A stretch of 64,000 bases of DNA, from contig NZ_CP047940.1 in assembly GCF_014280235.1 (NCBI RefSeq), positions 248,001-312,000 on the forward strand. Direction: 5' to 3'. Source of the stretch: Cyanobium sp. NS01. Lineage in GTDB: Bacteria > Cyanobacteriota > Cyanobacteriia > PCC-6307 > Cyanobiaceae. The notes below the pieces were generated by a model, which worked only from the letters and a program-made list of their open reading frames with translations, made no database searches and was not told the DNA's origin. Below, in pieces: positions 19,473-28,584 of this stretch (its first letter is position 1; the number at the start of each line of letters is the position of its first letter). The position numbers and the translations under genes were made by a program.

Positions 19473-20100
19473 GGTCGAGTCCCCGGCCCAGTTTGGCCGG
19501 CTGAAGACTCTCATTCACCCTGGACCGGTTTCCGGGGTCCACATCAGCGCTACCGCCGGCCCAGCGGCTTTAGCAGCCGCCAGAGCCACCAGCCGCCTCT
19601 GATCCTCCACGCCGACAATGGCAATGCCATGCGCGGGGCCACACTGGAATCGCGGCTGGAGGAGATGGGAGTGCTCAGATCCTTCTCCAGGCCAAGGGTC
19701 TCAAACGACAACCCCTACTCGGAATCCCTGTTCCGCACGGTCAAGTACCGGCCGGACTACCCCAGCCGTCCGTTCTCCAGCAAGGCGGAGGCCTGCGAAT
19801 GGGTGGCGGCTTTTGTGGACTGGTACAACCACCAACACCGCCACAGCAGCATCAAATTCGTCACGCCTCACCAACGTCACAGCGGTACCGCCACCGCAAT
19901 CTGCCGGGAGCGAGCCCATGTCTACGAGAAGGCCCGTCAGGTCCATCCAAGACGCTGGAGCCGAACCACCCGCTGCTGGCGCCAACCCGAAGAAGTGTGG
20001 ATCAACAAGCCAACAGAGGAGCCCGATCCGATACTCGCGCTACCCTTAATCGAGGCCGCCTGAATGGCAGCCAAGGAGTGACACCTTCCCTGAAAGTCAC

Positions 20101-20366
20101 CGCCTTCGGCGGCTAAGTATATACTTGTGTCTCCTATCATGGGTGGCATTTTCCTTGAAGAGCCAAATGATTATGCACGGTCTTGCCCACTTCAGCAGTC
20201 CGATGATCCCCTGCATGGTCCCTAAGGAGGTCCATCAAGGATTGGGCATGCATTAGAAACTTATGAACAGCACAAGCCACGCGCTCTTTGTATTCTATTG
20301 CCTTGCATTGACCTTTTTACACATTGACAGTGGCTTGTAGGTAATCTGATGCGGTTGCCCAATGCC
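20101..20366. other. intergenic, no gene seen
   Basis: 266 bases of lower-GC sequence between the IS end and the glycosyltransferase stop. No convincing ORF, RNA or terminator found. Confidence 0.5.
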
Positions 20367-21071
20367 TTACTCCCATAGTCGAAAAGCCTCATCCCTGGCG
20401 GCAAACCACTCCGTAGCCAGTCTGCCGCCACCAAAGCGGTACTGACGGAACCAGGGTCCCCCCAAGGTCCAGTGAACCAACGCAGGCCCACCTTGCTCGA
20501 CGGGAGCATCGGCAGCTGCCTGTACATCGATCAGATGATTCCAACGATCGGCTGGCAGCGCGCCGATCTGCCCGCTTTCAAGCCATTCAAATCGATGCAA
20601 TGCAAGGCCAGTGGCTGTGTTGACATATTCGGGAGTGAGTGCCTGGCAGCGTCCACAATTGAACAACATAAGCGAGCTCCAGTTTTTCTTTTCATACCGC
20701 GTCTGAATAGATCCCAGAAACTTTGTCTTCTCCGTAGGTTCGTGGACGTGCTGGACGCACATCAAGGAATACCTGTCGTCGCACAGACCCCACAGTTCGG
20801 CAATATCGCCACGGCACAGCATGTCGCAGTCCATAAAAATTGCCCAGCCTTTATAGTCCATCATGTAGGGAACGAGAAATCGGGTGAACGAAAACTCTGT
20901 GCTTTGTTTCTGGTTGCGCTCTCGATGGAAGACACCATGTAATTGCCGCATCACGATGGGGGTGATGGCAAGCGGCACGCTGCTGTGCTGGTAGAGACTA
21001 TCAATTAATACATTCATGGCCACACGCTCATGCGTGTCGTATCCAACGAACACGGGAATCGTAAGGGTCAT
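20367..21071 (-). CDS. glycosyltransferase-like protein
   Basis: 234 residues beginning MTLTIPVFVGYDTHERVAMN. A GT-A-type DxD is visible in WAIFMDCDMLCRGDIAELW, which binds nucleotide-sugar and metal, and WNHLIDVQ with ALVHWTLGGPWF resembles the acceptor-side end of GT8-like enzymes. No signal peptide. GC content is clearly below the core genes, and it lies beside the low-GC kdsB copy, so the two probably arrived together and act on a surface polysaccharide. The ATG at 21071 is chosen over the upstream one at 21104 by resemblance to related N-termini. Confidence 0.75.
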   Translation of the reverse strand: MTLTIPVFVGYDTHERVAMNVLIDSLYQHSSVPLAITPIVMRQLHGVFHRERNQKQSTEFSFTRFLVPYMMDYKGWAIFMDCDMLCRGDIAELWGLCDDRYSLMCVQHVHEPTEKTKFLGSIQTRYEKKNWSSLMLFNCGRCQALTPEYVNTATGLALHRFEWLESGQIGALPADRWNHLIDVQAAADAPVEQGGPALVHWTLGGPWFRQYRFGGGRLATEWFAARDEAFRLWE

Positions 21072-21122
21072 GGTTAGCTGGGAGGGTTTCAGCCATGGTA
21101 TCACCCTTGTGCAGCAGCAACA

Positions 21123-21908
21123 CTATATCTCTTGTCCTGGTACGTAGTGAACCGCCTTTCTTCGTGCGATGGCTAAATGCTCCGATGTGTCAACAGATAG
21201 AGATTCGCCTTCGACGGGAAAGGTGCCGATTTGGATGCCCGCTTCGAGCAGGCGAAGTTGCTCGAGCATCTCAACTTTCTCCAAAGGTGAATACGGTAGA
21301 TCTAGCCATCTCTGAAGTACATCGGCCCGGTAGCCATAGATGCCGACATGGCCCCAATAGGAAGTATGTGCATGCCATTCGCTCGGCGGCACTCCACGGA
21401 CGTGAGGAATCGCCGCTCGCGAGAAATATATGGCATTGCCATTTGCTGATACCAGTGTCTTGACGACATCAGGATCGTGAATCCGCTCAGCAGCCATCCG
21501 GTAAACGGGGGTCAATACATCCGGAGTTGGCTGACGGGAGCAAAACTCCATGGTCATTGAATCCACAGCACATGGATCGATAAAGGGTTGGTCTCCTTGT
21601 ACATTAATGACTAATGTATCGCTGCTGACCCCATCAACCAAGGCAATCAAATGATCGACTACAGAAGCAATCCGCTCGCTGCCTGAGGCGCAATCCGCAC
21701 TTGTCATGGCAACGCTGCATCCCCATTCTAGAGCTAACTTCTGTAGCTCAATGCTGTCGGTGCAAAGCACTACTGCATCAGGAGTTGAGGCCTTCTGGCA
21801 GCGTTCAAGGACGTGTTGAAGCATCGGTTTTCCAGCAATTCTGGCGAGAACTTTGCGGGGTAACCGTGAGGATTCCAAGCGTGCAGGAACTGCAACAACG
21901 ACCTTCAT
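21123..21908 (-). CDS. kdsB: CMP-Kdo synthetase-like protein, lower-GC copy
   Basis: 3-deoxy-manno-octulosonate cytidylyltransferase family, 261 residues from MKVVVAVPARLESSRLPRKV. It couples Kdo to CMP for lipopolysaccharide or capsule assembly. Motifs: PARLESSRLPRKVL (nucleotide binding), VLCTDSIEL, VINVQGDQPFIDP and YWGHVGIYGYRADVL. It aligns along its full length with the neighbouring KdsB at 22474 but shows lower GC and many substitutions, so it is a horizontally acquired paralogue rather than a recent duplicate. Confidence 0.88.
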   Translation of the reverse strand: MKVVVAVPARLESSRLPRKVLARIAGKPMLQHVLERCQKASTPDAVVLCTDSIELQKLALEWGCSVAMTSADCASGSERIASVVDHLIALVDGVSSDTLVINVQGDQPFIDPCAVDSMTMEFCSRQPTPDVLTPVYRMAAERIHDPDVVKTLVSANGNAIYFSRAAIPHVRGVPPSEWHAHTSYWGHVGIYGYRADVLQRWLDLPYSPLEKVEMLEQLRLLEAGIQIGTFPVEGESLSVDTSEHLAIARRKAVHYVPGQEI

Positions 21909-21976
21909 GGGAGCCAGCACGGTTTTCATTCAGCTTATTGCAGCGGATTCGCACGACCTGACCACGGCCTTTCCAC

Positions 21977-22396
21977 CGGCTCGATCGGTGCCAGGCGCGG
22001 ATCGAGGATCTTGGGGCCCATGCCCTCGAACTTCACGGCGATTGAGATCTTCTCGCCGCTGCCGAACAGGTGGGTCATGTGCCCCTCCCCGAAGGAGCTG
22101 TGGCGCAGCCGATCCACCACCGCCCAGGTTTTGCCACCACCTGGCGGCTCTCCTGGCGATCCACCCGGGTGAGGCGATCCAGCCGCTGTTCGCGGCGGAT
22201 GGCGGCTCCGCCGCTGCGGGGGATGTCGCCCTGCACCAGCTCCTCGGGCCACTCCGCCAGGAACACTGGCAGCACCGCCGGCTCGCGCATGCCGCCCCAG
22301 AGGCGGCGTTCCTCCTCCATCGCCGAGGGATCCTCCATGGAGCGGTAGCTTGGGAACAGGCCCTGCTCCATCCCCACCAGGAACACCACCGGGAAC
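21977..22396 (-). pseudogene. decayed 3' fragment of the pcrA helicase
   Basis: Matches the last ~185 codons of the helicase at 9152-11566, nearly base for base, from [19 protein letters not shown] to ILDPRLAPIEP. Two deletions: 66 nt removing CYVGLTRAKERLFLSH and the next six codons (motif VI), between the near-identical repeats GAGCGCCGCCTCTG and GAGCGGCGCCTCTG; and ~75-80 nt of the Gly-rich linker, which shifts the frame. It cannot encode a helicase. It sits between two kdsB genes. Confidence 0.9.
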
Positions 22397-22473
22397 AGAG
22401 AATCCGCCCACAATGAAGTCGGCTAGCCAAGGGCTTGACGCGGGACAAGGGCTGGTGAGACGGCAACGGCTGA

Positions 22474-23259
22474 TCAGGCTTTGGGGGCCAGCAGCCGGCG
22501 GGCCTGCTCCAGCTGTTCGGGGGTGTCCACCGAAAAGCAGTCCTGCTCCACCACGAAGGTGGCGATCGGCACGCCGGCCTCGATCAGCCGCAGTTGCTCC
22601 AGCTTTTCCAGCTCCTCCAATGGCGAAGGCGGCAACGCCCCCCAACCCGCCAGCACATCCGCTCGGTAGCCGTAAAGGCCCACGTGGCCCCAGTAGATGG
22701 TGCGGCTGGCCCAGAGCTCGGGCGGCAGGTCGCGCACATGGGGCATGGCACTGCGGGAGAAGGTGATGGCCCGGCCGTCAAAGGCCCGCAGCACCTTCAC
22801 CACGTTGGGGTCGTGGAGTTTGGCGGCCTCAAGGGGGTACACGGGCGTCAGCACCGGCGGAGCCCCCAGGGCTTGGAAGCGCTCCACCATCGCCTCGATG
22901 ATGCAGGGATCGAGGAGGGGCTGATCCCCCTGCACATTGATCACCAGGGTTTCGGCGGCGAGGCCGCCACCGGCTTCCACCAGCTCCTTCACCACCGAGG
23001 CCAGCCGCTCGCTGCCACTGTTGCAGCGCGGAGAGGTGATCAGGGCCGCAAACCCCCAGGCGGCCGCTGCCTCCCGCACCAGCTCGCTGTCGGTGCACAC
23101 CACCACGTGGTCCACCCCCCGGGCATGGCTGCAGAGCTCGAGCACGTGGCGCAGCATTGGTCGGCCGGCGATGTCGGCGAGAACCTTGCCCGGCAGCCGA
23201 GAGGACTCCAGCCGGGCTGGCACGGCCACCACCACTGGGCAGGGCGTCACAGCGGCCAA
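22474..23259 (-). CDS. kdsB: CMP-Kdo synthetase (3-deoxy-manno-octulosonate cytidylyltransferase)
   Basis: 261 residues, full family length. PARLESSRLPGKVLADIAGR, VVVCTDSELVREAA, VINVQGDQPLLDPCIIE and YWGHVGLYGYRADVL are all present; C-terminal SVDTPEQLEQAR is typical. High GC and core-like codon use mark this as the resident copy. CMP-Kdo is the donor for Kdo in lipopolysaccharide or capsule; no kdsA or waaA is in the window. Confidence 0.93.
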   Translation of the reverse strand: MAAVTPCPVVVAVPARLESSRLPGKVLADIAGRPMLRHVLELCSHARGVDHVVVCTDSELVREAAAAWGFAALITSPRCNSGSERLASVVKELVEAGGGLAAETLVINVQGDQPLLDPCIIEAMVERFQALGAPPVLTPVYPLEAAKLHDPNVVKVLRAFDGRAITFSRSAMPHVRDLPPELWASRTIYWGHVGLYGYRADVLAGWGALPPSPLEELEKLEQLRLIEAGVPIATFVVEQDCFSVDTPEQLEQARRLLAPKA

Positions 23260-23394
23260 GCGGGGCGATCAGCTGGGTGGATCCTAGTGGGGCAAAGAAG
23301 CTCTGGCGTCATCAGTTCCGCAGGCTGAATGCGCGTCGGATGATCCAAGTGCCCTCATGGACTGGTCTCAGACACCCAGGTCTTGTTGCGGTGC

Positions 23395-23704
23395 TTGTCG
23401 GTGCTGTGAGGTCGATCCCCGAAAACCGCCGCATCGTCGGCACCTCGATCAGGGCATCCTCCATTACTGGAACGCTGAAGCAGCATCACTGTTAAATCAG
23501 GCGGATCCGCAGCATGGTGGGCCGCGGGTACGGAGGCCTTCCGCCCTGCTTGTTCATTTTTGGGCAACAGGGCTTGATCAGCTCAATCAGTGCCTGCCAG
23601 GGAACCACCGATTTCAACTCCGCCAGGAAAATATCACGCTTGGTGTGCTTCTTGGCGATCGTCTGCTCGTAATCAGAAAAGCCGAGTTGTTTGGCGCCCA
23701 TCAA
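23395..23704 (-). pseudogene. IS5-family transposase, N-terminal fragment
   Basis: MMGAKQLGFSDYEQTIAKKH, then IFLAELKSVVPWQALIELI and GGRPPYPRPTMLRIRLI are the IS5 transposase N-terminus. The frame then meets TAA and TGA codons, but EDALIEVPTMRRFSGIDL is still recognisable. Only ~100 codons remain and no catalytic residue is present. Confidence 0.8.
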
Positions 23705-23818
23705 TCCAGTCTTGGCTTGCGATCAGTGGGCCATTCTCTCACAGATGGGCTGGATTTCAAATGTCCTCCTAGTGGCACGAGTCCTGGACAAGCTCGATAG
23801 TCATGAGCTTAATGCAAG

Positions 23819-24829
23819 CTACATAAATAGCTGGCTTCTCTTGATGAGCGATAGATAGCCATGACCTCCTAGAGAATCACGTATGCGATCTTCGACATAG
23901 TTCTTTGTCGGCTTGTCAAAGGCTGAGTGACTCTCTAATGGAAGCCTCTCCAGAGAGAGCTTTTCTTGGAATCGTACTCTCACTAAGTCGAAGACATCTT
24001 TCGATCGAATGAGCTGCTGAAAGCTAAAAGCCGTCACTGTGCATTCGGATTCAAGAAACTGTAGGTATCTCGCGTGGACTGCGCTGGCAAACGCCGATAG
24101 ATAGGGAGCATGTCTATCAAGCGTAACTTGATTCTGAATGTATGTTTAGATGTTTAGATGTAGCATCTGTTTGATGGCGCGCTGACGAAGACAACGCGCG
24201 TACCTGGAGGCAAGTAGTGGGATGGGATCGCGAAAGCAGGCAACGATTCTTGGTTCATGCCTGCCGAGCTCTCCAATAGCCCTAAGCAAAGTCACGAACG
24301 GGGGGCAGTCAAGGTAGCAACTGTCTTCGCAATTTAAGGCGCTATTGCTTTCAGCGAGGCCTTCACAGGAGATAAACACTGACCCACTATAAACTATTGA
24401 GAACCCATCCAGGTACTGAATAAGAGCTTTATAGGCTTTCTATTTGTGGGTGGCAGAGCGAATTGATGCATTGTAAGCCAGGAGCCTAATCTGCATCAGC
24501 ACGTTAGAAGACTCCTGCGTCTTCAGCTGTGACATAAACTGAGCTTGCCGGTCAAGAAGAGCAAGCAAGTTTCTCCCGCCCGCCCGGCTTATCTTCATGC
24601 CCTGGCCAGGCTTCTTTGTGAACTGGCTAACACCTCTTAGGTGGCTCAGTACATGTTGCTGCAGTGTTGTCGTCGCCGTGCGGGATGTCCCGATATGCAG
24701 GTAGAGCACTTTTGCACAGGTATCTGCGCGTGCGGGTCTCTCGCCAGGCATTATAAGCTCTAGTCTAGGGATATATCTTAGCTGAGCTGTCTGGTCCTGT
24801 AATGCTTTGGAGGGTATCCCTTCAGGCAC
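23819..24829 (-). pseudogene. sulfotransferase-like gene with two nonsense codons
   Basis: Three segments in one reading frame, separated by TAG at 24440-24442 and TAA at ~24140-24142. The first has a PAPS-loop-like YLHIGTSRTATTTLQQHVL. The second has ACFRDPIPLLASRYARC, similar to the 3'-phosphate-binding R-x-P-x-x-R/S of sulfotransferases. The third ends FQEKLSLERLPLE and a basic tail. Without the stops it would be ~310-335 residues, normal for the family. Low GC. The second stop lies in a tandem 8-bp repeat (ATGTTTAG twice). Confidence 0.65.
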
Positions 24830-25041
24830 GTCCGCTGGAATGCTGGTTGCAGGTGAGGAGGATTTTCATGTCTACCCTGGTACCTGTGCGGACGGCATTC
24901 CCTAAATATTCCGTAGCCGCTCACACGGCGATCATCGATCTACCGACGACTCCCGCATTTTCGGGAGAGCCGCCACAGGTGTTGAAGTTGGCTGTGGGGA
25001 TGTGTATGGAAGGGGTGCCCCGCTGCTAGGTGGGCCACCGA
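24830..25041. other. intergenic, no gene seen
   Basis: About 210 bases; a short plus-strand frame (MSTLVPVRTAFPKYS) exists but has no support beyond being open. Confidence 0.4.
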
Positions 25042-25197
25042 TCAGCTGCACTCAAATTCCTGACGGGACACTTCGGAGGACCAGGGGCCACAGTTGAACC
25101 AGCGAACCATTGCCACATCCACGTCGGTGAACAGCACAAGGATACCGACGAAGAGAAGCCCCACCGCCGTGCCTGAAAGAAGTTTGCCAACTGTCAT
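25042..25197 (-). CDS. possible 51-residue single-pass membrane protein
   Basis: MTVGKLLSGTAVGLLFVGIL, VLFTDVD, then a soluble tail VRWFNCGPWSSEVSRQEFEC. One N-terminal transmembrane helix. No recognisable family and no strong ribosome site, so the call rests on composition only. The following 196 bases up to the ISAs1 end (25198-25393) hold nothing I can name. Confidence 0.35.
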   Translation of the reverse strand: MTVGKLLSGTAVGLLFVGILVLFTDVDVAMVRWFNCGPWSSEVSRQEFECS

Positions 25198-25393
25198 GGG
25201 ACCAGTACTCAGATCAAATCATTATGCACCTGCAACTGATTTCCCTGCGGGCGTTGCGCCAGCACGGACACCCCGCGGCATCTTAAACGTGGTTGCCGAG
25301 ACCAATCACCAGTCCTGCCAGCCCGCTCACCAGGTGTGTTTCAAAGTGTGTCACAGGCGCTCTGGCCTGAGCTGCCTGCATGGGGTTTGTTTG

Positions 25394-26652
25394 CAGGGTC
25401 TATTAGAAGTCACCCTGAGGGTCGTTCTTCCGCCGGTTCCCGCCACCCCAGCAGTCTGAGCAGTCCCTTGATGTCGTGAGCCAGGGCGGCGATGCCCTCG
25501 GTGATCGACCAGATCCCATCGAGCCGCAGGGCATTGATCGCCAGGCTGCGGAGGGTGGCCAGGATCTGGACGCCGTTGTCCTCCCGGTAGCGGTGGGCGT
25601 CTTCCCTTAGCGGCACGTCGCGCACCCAGTGCCAGCTGTTCTCGATTGACCAGCGGTCTCTGACGTGCCGCAACAGGGCCATGGCTCCGGTCCGCAGACT
25701 TGAGACGTAGTAACGGGTCTCGTCTGTCGCCTTGCCATCACGGATGCCATGGCTGCGCACGGCGATGATTGTCGCGCTGCCCGGCCACTGCTCCACCACC
25801 CACTCCGGCGCAGGCATCGCCCGCAGGGTCCAGGTGATGTCACGGCCCCGTTTCAGCTCCCGTCTGCTGGTGCGCCACGGGATTCGCCGGCCATAGGTGA
25901 GCCGGTCTCTGATCAGCCGAAACCCCTTGCGGCGGCTGTGTTTGACGGCGATCAGGAAGTCGGCGCCGCGCTGGGCGAGGTAGAGGAAAAAGGGCGGTTG
26001 GCATGCAGCGCGTCGGCCTGCACCAGCACCCCGTCGAGCTCGACGGCCTCCAGCAGCTGGCGCAGCGCCTGGATCTCGCCACTGGCATCGGTGGCGTAGG
26101 TGGTCTGGGCGATTGCCACGCCCAGCGATTGGGAGTAGAGGCTCACCTGGGCAATGAACTTCGCTGCGCCGGAGGCGGTTTCATCGATGGAGCCCCGCAG
26201 CGTCTTGCCGTCACACACCAGGGTGTCGAGCTCCTCGGCCACGCCCGTCTGGGCCGCCATCCAGTCGCGGAGCAGGGTTTCAAAGCCCGCCACATCCAGC
26301 TGGGCCAGCAGCAACCGGAAGGTCGAATCCGACGGCGACTTGCCGAAATCAGTACCCAGCAGTTCGTTGAGCGTCTGGCGATGCCGTTTGGCAAAGCGCT
26401 CCATCCCCACCAGCGAGCCCTGGCCGCTGAGGATCGCGAGGATCGCCACCAGCAGCATCCACCACTGGGGGAAGCGGATGCCACGTCGCATGCGGCAGTC
26501 CGGCAGCGCCTGGAGAAAACTGATCAGATCGCCTGCTGCAGCAGGCGTGGTGGCGGGCTCAGAGGCCAAGGGTCAAGAGCGGGTCCCGCGCACGACACCG
26601 TAGGCGGGAGGCCCCGGCCAGGGCTATTGAGACAGACTTCTAATAGGCCCTG
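25394..26652 (-). mobile_element. ISAs1-family insertion sequence, copy B
   Basis: 1259 bp, same ends as copy A. The flanks do not match each other: GGTTTGTTTG on the left, GCCAGGAGGT on the right. Each instead matches, inverted, a flank of copy C. Copies B and C have therefore recombined and inverted the DNA between them. Confidence 0.95.
25410..26569 (-). CDS. ISAs1 transposase, two frames (copy B)
   Basis: Same two frames as copy A (25952-26569 and a -1 frame reaching 25410), with the same C CCT TTT heptamer. Both Asp lie in the first frame and the Glu in the second, so only the joined product can be an active DDE enzyme. Confidence 0.8.
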
Positions 26653-26773
26653 GCCAGGAGGTGGCTGCCGCTGCGGCGGGCATCTCGGTGAGCAGTGCTT
26701 GATGTGGACCCCGGAAACCGGTCCAGGGTGAATGAGAGTCTTCAGCCGGCCAAACTGGGCCGGGGACTCGACC

Positions 26774-27052
26774 ATGAAACGCACCAGGCACACAGCCGAG
26801 CAGATCATCCGCAAGCTCAAGACGGCCGAGCAGTTGATCGCCCAGGGAAAAACCGTCGCCGACGTCTGCCGCGTCATCGAGGTCACGCAACCGACCTACC
26901 ACCGCTGGAGGCAGCAGTACGGGGGCATGCAGGCCGAGGAGGCCAGACGGCTGACCCAGCTGGAGAAGGAGAACGCCCGGCTCAAGAAGCTTTTGGCGGA
27001 AGCAGAGTTGGAGAAGGCCATGCTCAAGGACCTCGCCGAGGGAAACTTCTGA
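26774..27052 (+). CDS. IS3-family OrfA helix-turn-helix protein (copy 2)
   Basis: Identical to copy 1 OrfA: 92 residues, HTH plus leucine zipper, ending at GGA AAC TTC TGA with the GGGAAAC slippery heptamer. Confidence 0.88.
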   Translation: MKRTRHTAEQIIRKLKTAEQLIAQGKTVADVCRVIEVTQPTYHRWRQQYGGMQAEEARRLTQLEKENARLKKLLAEAELEKAMLKDLAEGNF

Positions 27053-27960
27053 GCCCGGAGCGTCGCCGCAGGGCCGTCACGGTCCTGCAGGAGCGTTACC
27101 GGGCCTCTGAACGCCTGGCCTGCCGAGTGGTGGGCCAGCACCGCAGCACCCAGCGCCATGGCGGCAAGGTCGTCTCGATCGAGGAGGCCAAGCTCCGGCA
27201 GCGTCTCCGCGAGATCGCCGCGGACCACATCCGTTGGGGCCGCCGGATGGCCTACCGCCTGCTGCGGCGGGAGGGCTGGACCGTGAACCACAAACGGGTG
27301 CAACGGCTCTGGCGCGAGGAGGGGCTGCAGCGGCCCACTCCCAGGAAGCGAAAGCGGGCACGGCCCGCGGACGGCTCGGTGCGGCGTCATCGGGCTGAGC
27401 ATCCCCACCAGGTGTGGGCCATGGACTTCCAGTTCGACGCCACCGCTGATGGGCGCAGGCTCAAGTTCCTGAACGTGATCGATGAGCACAGCCGCCTCTG
27501 CCTGGCGATCCGGGTCGGCAGGCGCTGCAAGGCCAAGGACGTGGTGGTGATCGATGAGCACAGCCGCCTCTGCCTGGCGATCCGGGTGGGCAGGCGCTGC
27601 AAGGCCAAGGACGTGGTGGCCGTGCTGGAGGAACTCACCAGCCTCTACCCAGCACCGGCGTACATCCGATCGGACAACGGGCCGGAGTTCATTGCCCAGG
27701 CCCTACGGGACTGGTGCGAGGCCAGCAGCACTACCAGCACGGCCTACATCGAGCCAGGATCCCCGTGGGAGAACGGATTCGCCGAGTCGTTCAACGGCCG
27801 GTTCCGGGATGAGTTCCTCAACACCGAGCTGTTCACAACAGCCCCCGAGGCGCAGATCCTGGCCGATCGTTGGCGCTGGGAGTACAACTCACTCAGGCCG
27901 CACTCGGCCCTCCAGGGGCGTACGCCCCTGGAGGCAGCTCAACAGGGAGCTGCAGCATGA
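27046..27960 (+). CDS. IS3-family OrfB with 24-residue tandem duplication (copy 2)
   Basis: As copy 1, but [20 protein letters not shown] and flanking residues (24 in all) occur twice in tandem at ~27477-27620. The duplicated units differ by one base (GTCGG against GTGGG). The repeat falls between the first (MDFQFD) and second (RSDNGPEF) catalytic Asp, lengthening that spacing by 24 residues inside the RNase-H-fold core. Probably inactive, though the frame is open. Confidence 0.85.
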   Translation, partial: LLSPERRRRAVTVLQERYRASERLACRVVGQHRSTQRHGGKVVSIEEAKLRQRLREIAADHIRWGRRMAYRLLRREGWTVNHKRVQRLWREEGLQRPTPRKRKRARPADGSVRRHRAEHPHQVWAMDFQFDATADGRRLKFLNVIDEHSRLCLAIRVGRRCKAKDVVVIDEHSRLCLAIRVGRRCKAKDVVAVLEELTSLYPAPAYIRSDNGPEFIAQALRDWCEASSTTSTAYIEPGSPWENGFAESFNGRFRDEFLNTELFTTAPEAQILADRWRWEYNSLRPHSALQGRTPLEAAQQGAAA

Positions 27961-28334
27961 CCACAACCACCCACTCTCATAAGCCCTGGACCGATAAAGG
28001 GGGTCACGTCATGCTCACCGGATCGATCGCGGCCGCCTCCAACCGAAAGCTGCCAAACCACGCGGACGGCGGCGTCCTGATCCATTGGCGGAGGTGTGGG
28101 AGCCCTTGCTGCTGCCGCTGCTGGAGCGCCATCCGGCCCTGACACCCACCACCTTGCTGGAGCACCTGCAGGAGCAAAAGCCAGATCAGGACTGGAGTTC
28201 ACTGAAACGCACCCTGCAGCGGCGGGTGCAGCACTGGAAATCTCTGCATGGCCCGACGCCGGAGGTGATGTTCCCTCTGGCGTATCAGCCCGGAGAGATC
28301 GGCTTCTGTGACTTCACCAAGGTCAAGGGGCAGC

Positions 28335-28455
28335 AGCCTTGCGATTGAGCAGCCGCAGCAGCGATTTGCGGTGATACCCCGTGATCGCCTCCAGCTCGTC
28401 CAGCAACTTGCGCTTACCAGCAGTACTCAGGCCCCCGTAGCGCTGGCGGGCACCC
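28335..28455 (-). pseudogene. transposase N-terminal relic
   Basis: Read on the minus strand: RYGGLSTAGKRKLLDELEAI, then TGYHRKSLLRLLN. This resembles the N-terminus of a family of cyanobacterial rve-type transposases (LLDE...GYHRKHAIRLLN). No more of the gene is here. Confidence 0.55.
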
Positions 28456-28584
28456 TACATCGCGGCCCGTCTGCGCTGCGGATCAGGGCCGACCGCTCCA
28501 ACCTCACGCCTGTCAGCCGCAGCACCGCTCGGCATGACCGCCACCTTGCGCCAAATGTTGATGCAACAACCTTACGCAAGTAAC

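Larger units (their letters stand above)
18307..19546 (-). mobile_element. IS3-family (IS407-like) insertion sequence, copy 1
   Basis: 1240 bp. Ends are TGATGTGGACCCCGGAAACC (upstream of orfA) and TGACGTGACCCCCTTTATCG (downstream of orfB), both leading into CGGTCCAGGG. A 4-bp target duplication GCGC flanks it (18303-18306, 19547-19550). Inserted in an older IS3-like orfB. A second copy at 26700 differs by a 72-bp internal duplication. Confidence 0.93.
18222..20100 (+). pseudogene. IS3-like transposase OrfB, C-terminal half, split by another IS
   Basis: SRKVVAWDLAEVESAEIAAD then, after the IS407-like insert, YRRPSGF and LILHADNGNAMRG (second catalytic Asp), NDNPYSESLFRTVKYRPDYP (catalytic Glu) and a C-terminal tail to 20063. 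Removing the insert and one GCGC duplicate keeps the frame. The N-terminal half is at 30761-31302 on the other strand, ending VVDVWSR. The right terminal repeat lies at ~20080-20100 (TGACACCTTCCCTGAA), matching the left terminus at 31810-31832. Confidence 0.8.
26700..28011 (+). mobile_element. IS3-family (IS407-like) insertion sequence, copy 2
   Basis: 1312 bp, the same ends as copy 1, flanked by the 4-bp duplication TGCT (26696-26699, 28012-28015). Longer than copy 1 by exactly 72 bp, an in-frame tandem duplication in orfB. Inserted in an istA gene. Confidence 0.95.
26663..28327 (+). pseudogene. istA: IS21 IstA N-terminal segment, interrupted by IS407-like copy 2
   Basis: 26663-26699 plus 28016-28327 read in one frame once the insert and one TGCT are removed: [12 protein letters not shown], then HRIDRGRLQPKAAKPRGRRR, DPLAEVWEPLLLPLLERH and EIGFCDFTKVK. 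The first 25 codons (MPAPLTAQQIALYMSKRR onward) lie at 30657-30584 on the minus strand beyond ISAs1 copy C and join in frame if the 26653-29324 segment is inverted back. The C-terminal part is at 14832. Confidence 0.85.

Noticed and set aside
24140-24442. Stop-codon readthrough or recoding in the sulfotransferase-like gene
   Set aside because: Two different stop codons (TAG and TAA), no selenocysteine or pyrrolysine context, and an island full of decaying genes. Nonsense mutation is simpler.
24802-25029. 75-codon plus-strand frame beginning near MSTLVPVRTAFPKYS
   Set aside because: A faint resemblance to thiolase-type N-termini could not be extended; no ribosome site.
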